Assembly (NCBI GenBank): GCA_035048815.1
Contig: JAUCBN010000021.1
Location: forward strand, 7,501 to 71,500
From: Abelmoschus esculentus
Lineage: Eukaryota > Streptophyta > Magnoliopsida > Malvales > Malvaceae
Length of the DNA: 64,000 nt
Direction of reading: 5' to 3'
In this document: piece by piece, positions 62,640-64,000 of the stretch
Numbering within the stretch: position 1 is the first letter of the stretch
Layout of the letters: each line of letters begins with the position of its first letter
The notes under the pieces: model-generated
The model's input: only the letters and a program-made list of their open reading frames with translations
The model's database searches: none
What the model was told of the DNA's origin: nothing
Made by a program: the position numbers and the translations under genes

Positions 62640-62930
62640 TTACTCGGATGGGTTTTAGGTCGGGTACTATCAGGTCGGGTAAAATCGGATACAGGTCATT
62701 TCAGGTTGATTTGATGTTTTGACTTGATTCGGGTCGAGTGCAGGTTCATCTCAGGTCGGGTCCATTTCAGGTCGGATCCATTTTAGGTCGGGTTCAAACG
62801 GTTCGGGTCCAAATCAGATAATTGACAGTTTCATTTCAGGTCGGGTAGATTTCAGGTCGGGTCCATTTCAATTTGGTTGCATTTCAGGTCGGGTTCATTT
62901 CAAGTCGAATTAATTTTGATTTTATATTCA
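62640..62930. repeat. CAGGTCGGGT-type minisatellite
   Basis: The phrase TTTCAGGTCGGGTCCA and relatives recur about ten times at roughly 17-bp spacing, with insertions. Confidence 0.8.
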
Positions 62931-64000
62931 TATTAATTTAAATTATTAATTTTGGTTTTGTATAAATACGCAAAAAAACGAAGAAATATTAGACCATAAA
63001 GTTAAAGATTAAATTTTGAAATTTAAAAAAATAACATTTACTTGTAAGGACTCAATTAAAAAAATTAAAGTAAATTAGAAAAATCAGTAATAATCAATTC
63101 AAAAAAATAACTTGTAAGTTATAAGGACTAAATTACAAAAATTATAACTTAATAATAATTAAAAATATTAAAAATTTATCTTTAATACATTATAAATTTA
63201 TAATTATATTATAGTTTAATATATTTCAAAAATTAAAAATAAATTTTAGATAATATATAGAATTTATACTATAAATGAAATAATAGTATATATACAATTA
63301 ATACTATATAAAGAATTTATACTATATGTAAAAATATATTATATACGAAGTAATACTATAAATGGACTAATATTATTTTTGAAAATAGAATAATACTATA
63401 TATGGATTAATAATATATATGAAATAATACTATTTTCTGAAATAAAATAATACTAGAATAAGAAATAATACTATTTATGATATTATATCATTTATAAAAT
63501 AATACTATTTTTACAAATAGAATAATATTATAAATGAATTAATACTATATATATATATATGGAAAATAAAATTATAATATATATTATGTATACATTACAC
63601 TATATATATAATACATTAATAATTTAACAACTAATATAAATATTTATATAATATATATTGGTAATTAGATGTCCAGTAATTAGATATGTTAGATGTATAA
63701 TATATTTATAATGTATACAATTATTAATTATACATAATACATAACTACATAAGTACATTCTAACATTCATATATATAATATATGTATCAACGTATGTTAT
63801 ATGTATACATAGTGATAGTAGATTTGTATTTAGTAGTAGTAATAGTATTATACATAGTATATTAATATATATATATATATCAATAATTCAATATATCATA
63901 TATGTATGTTATATCAATATGTAATTATAAATTATGTATATGTATATGTATATATACATTAGTATATAGTACATGTATATATTAATATATATCATATATG
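62930..64000. other. Very AT-rich DNA with TA and AATACTAT words
   Basis: No gene. Simple TA runs occur at about 63547-63560 and 63870-63880, and the word AATACTAT repeats irregularly. Confidence 0.7.

Noticed and set aside
1..64000. CRISPR array, operon-like defence system or biosynthetic gene cluster
   Set aside because: The window is plant nuclear DNA with six independent genes; repeats are LTRs, MITEs and satellites, and no neighbouring genes share a pathway.

Overview
This is a eukaryotic plant nuclear window. Evidence: intron-containing genes with GT..AG junctions, plant-specific families (laccase, TRICHOME BIREFRINGENCE-LIKE, LOB-domain, chloroplast-type ferritin, Ole e 1-like, GARP/MYB-like), very AT-rich intergenic DNA, and abundant LTR retrotransposons and MITEs. 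A eudicot is likely; the Malvaceae (cotton/cacao relatives) are only my guess. I found no bacterial, organellar or CRISPR-like features, and no tRNA or rRNA gene.

Layout, left to right. 1-4104: decayed Ty3/gypsy chromovirus with a probable 3' LTR. 4540-6520: laccase gene (minus, 4 exons, 572 aa). 6721-11040: AT-rich spacer plus a decayed Ty1/copia fragment. 11272-11534: Stowaway-like MITE. 11689-15838: TBL-type O-acetyltransferase gene (minus, 6 exons, 424 aa). 15840-27000: a gene desert holding a foldback MITE, a solo LTR with a perfect target-site duplication (TSD), and several terminal-inverted-repeat elements. 27031-27812: LBD12-like gene (minus, 2 exons, 171 aa). 29197-35345: non-coding LTR element (LARD-like) whose interior is a two-tier tandem array. 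37201-37887: second solo LTR of the 17.4-kb family, inverted. 40252-42149: ferritin gene (plus, 8 exons, 255 aa) with a promoter motif resembling the iron-dependent regulatory sequence. 42257-52772: copia element inserted antisense in what appears to be the ferritin 3' UTR; it carries a SIRE-like LTR, a Tat/Ogre-like solo LTR and, inside that, another gypsy solo LTR. 53696-54208: secreted Ole e 1-like protein (170 aa). 57023-58280: GARP/MYB-like repressor with EAR motifs (303 aa). 59725-62930: AT minisatellite, a ~188-bp satellite with an orientation switch, and a short GGTCGGGT-type repeat. 62930-64000: very AT-rich DNA.

The genes are independent single genes, not a cluster. Loosely, laccase (lignin/phenolic oxidation), TBL (polysaccharide acetylation) and the Ole e 1-like protein act in the cell wall, LBD and GARP proteins are transcriptional regulators, and ferritin stores plastid iron. 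I see no evidence of a novel multi-gene system. The most informative feature is the nested retrotransposon stack at ferritin: several insertions can be ordered from matched TSDs, and it may affect ferritin transcript ends or antisense transcription. All intron/exon structures were derived by eye from splice sites and reading-frame continuity.
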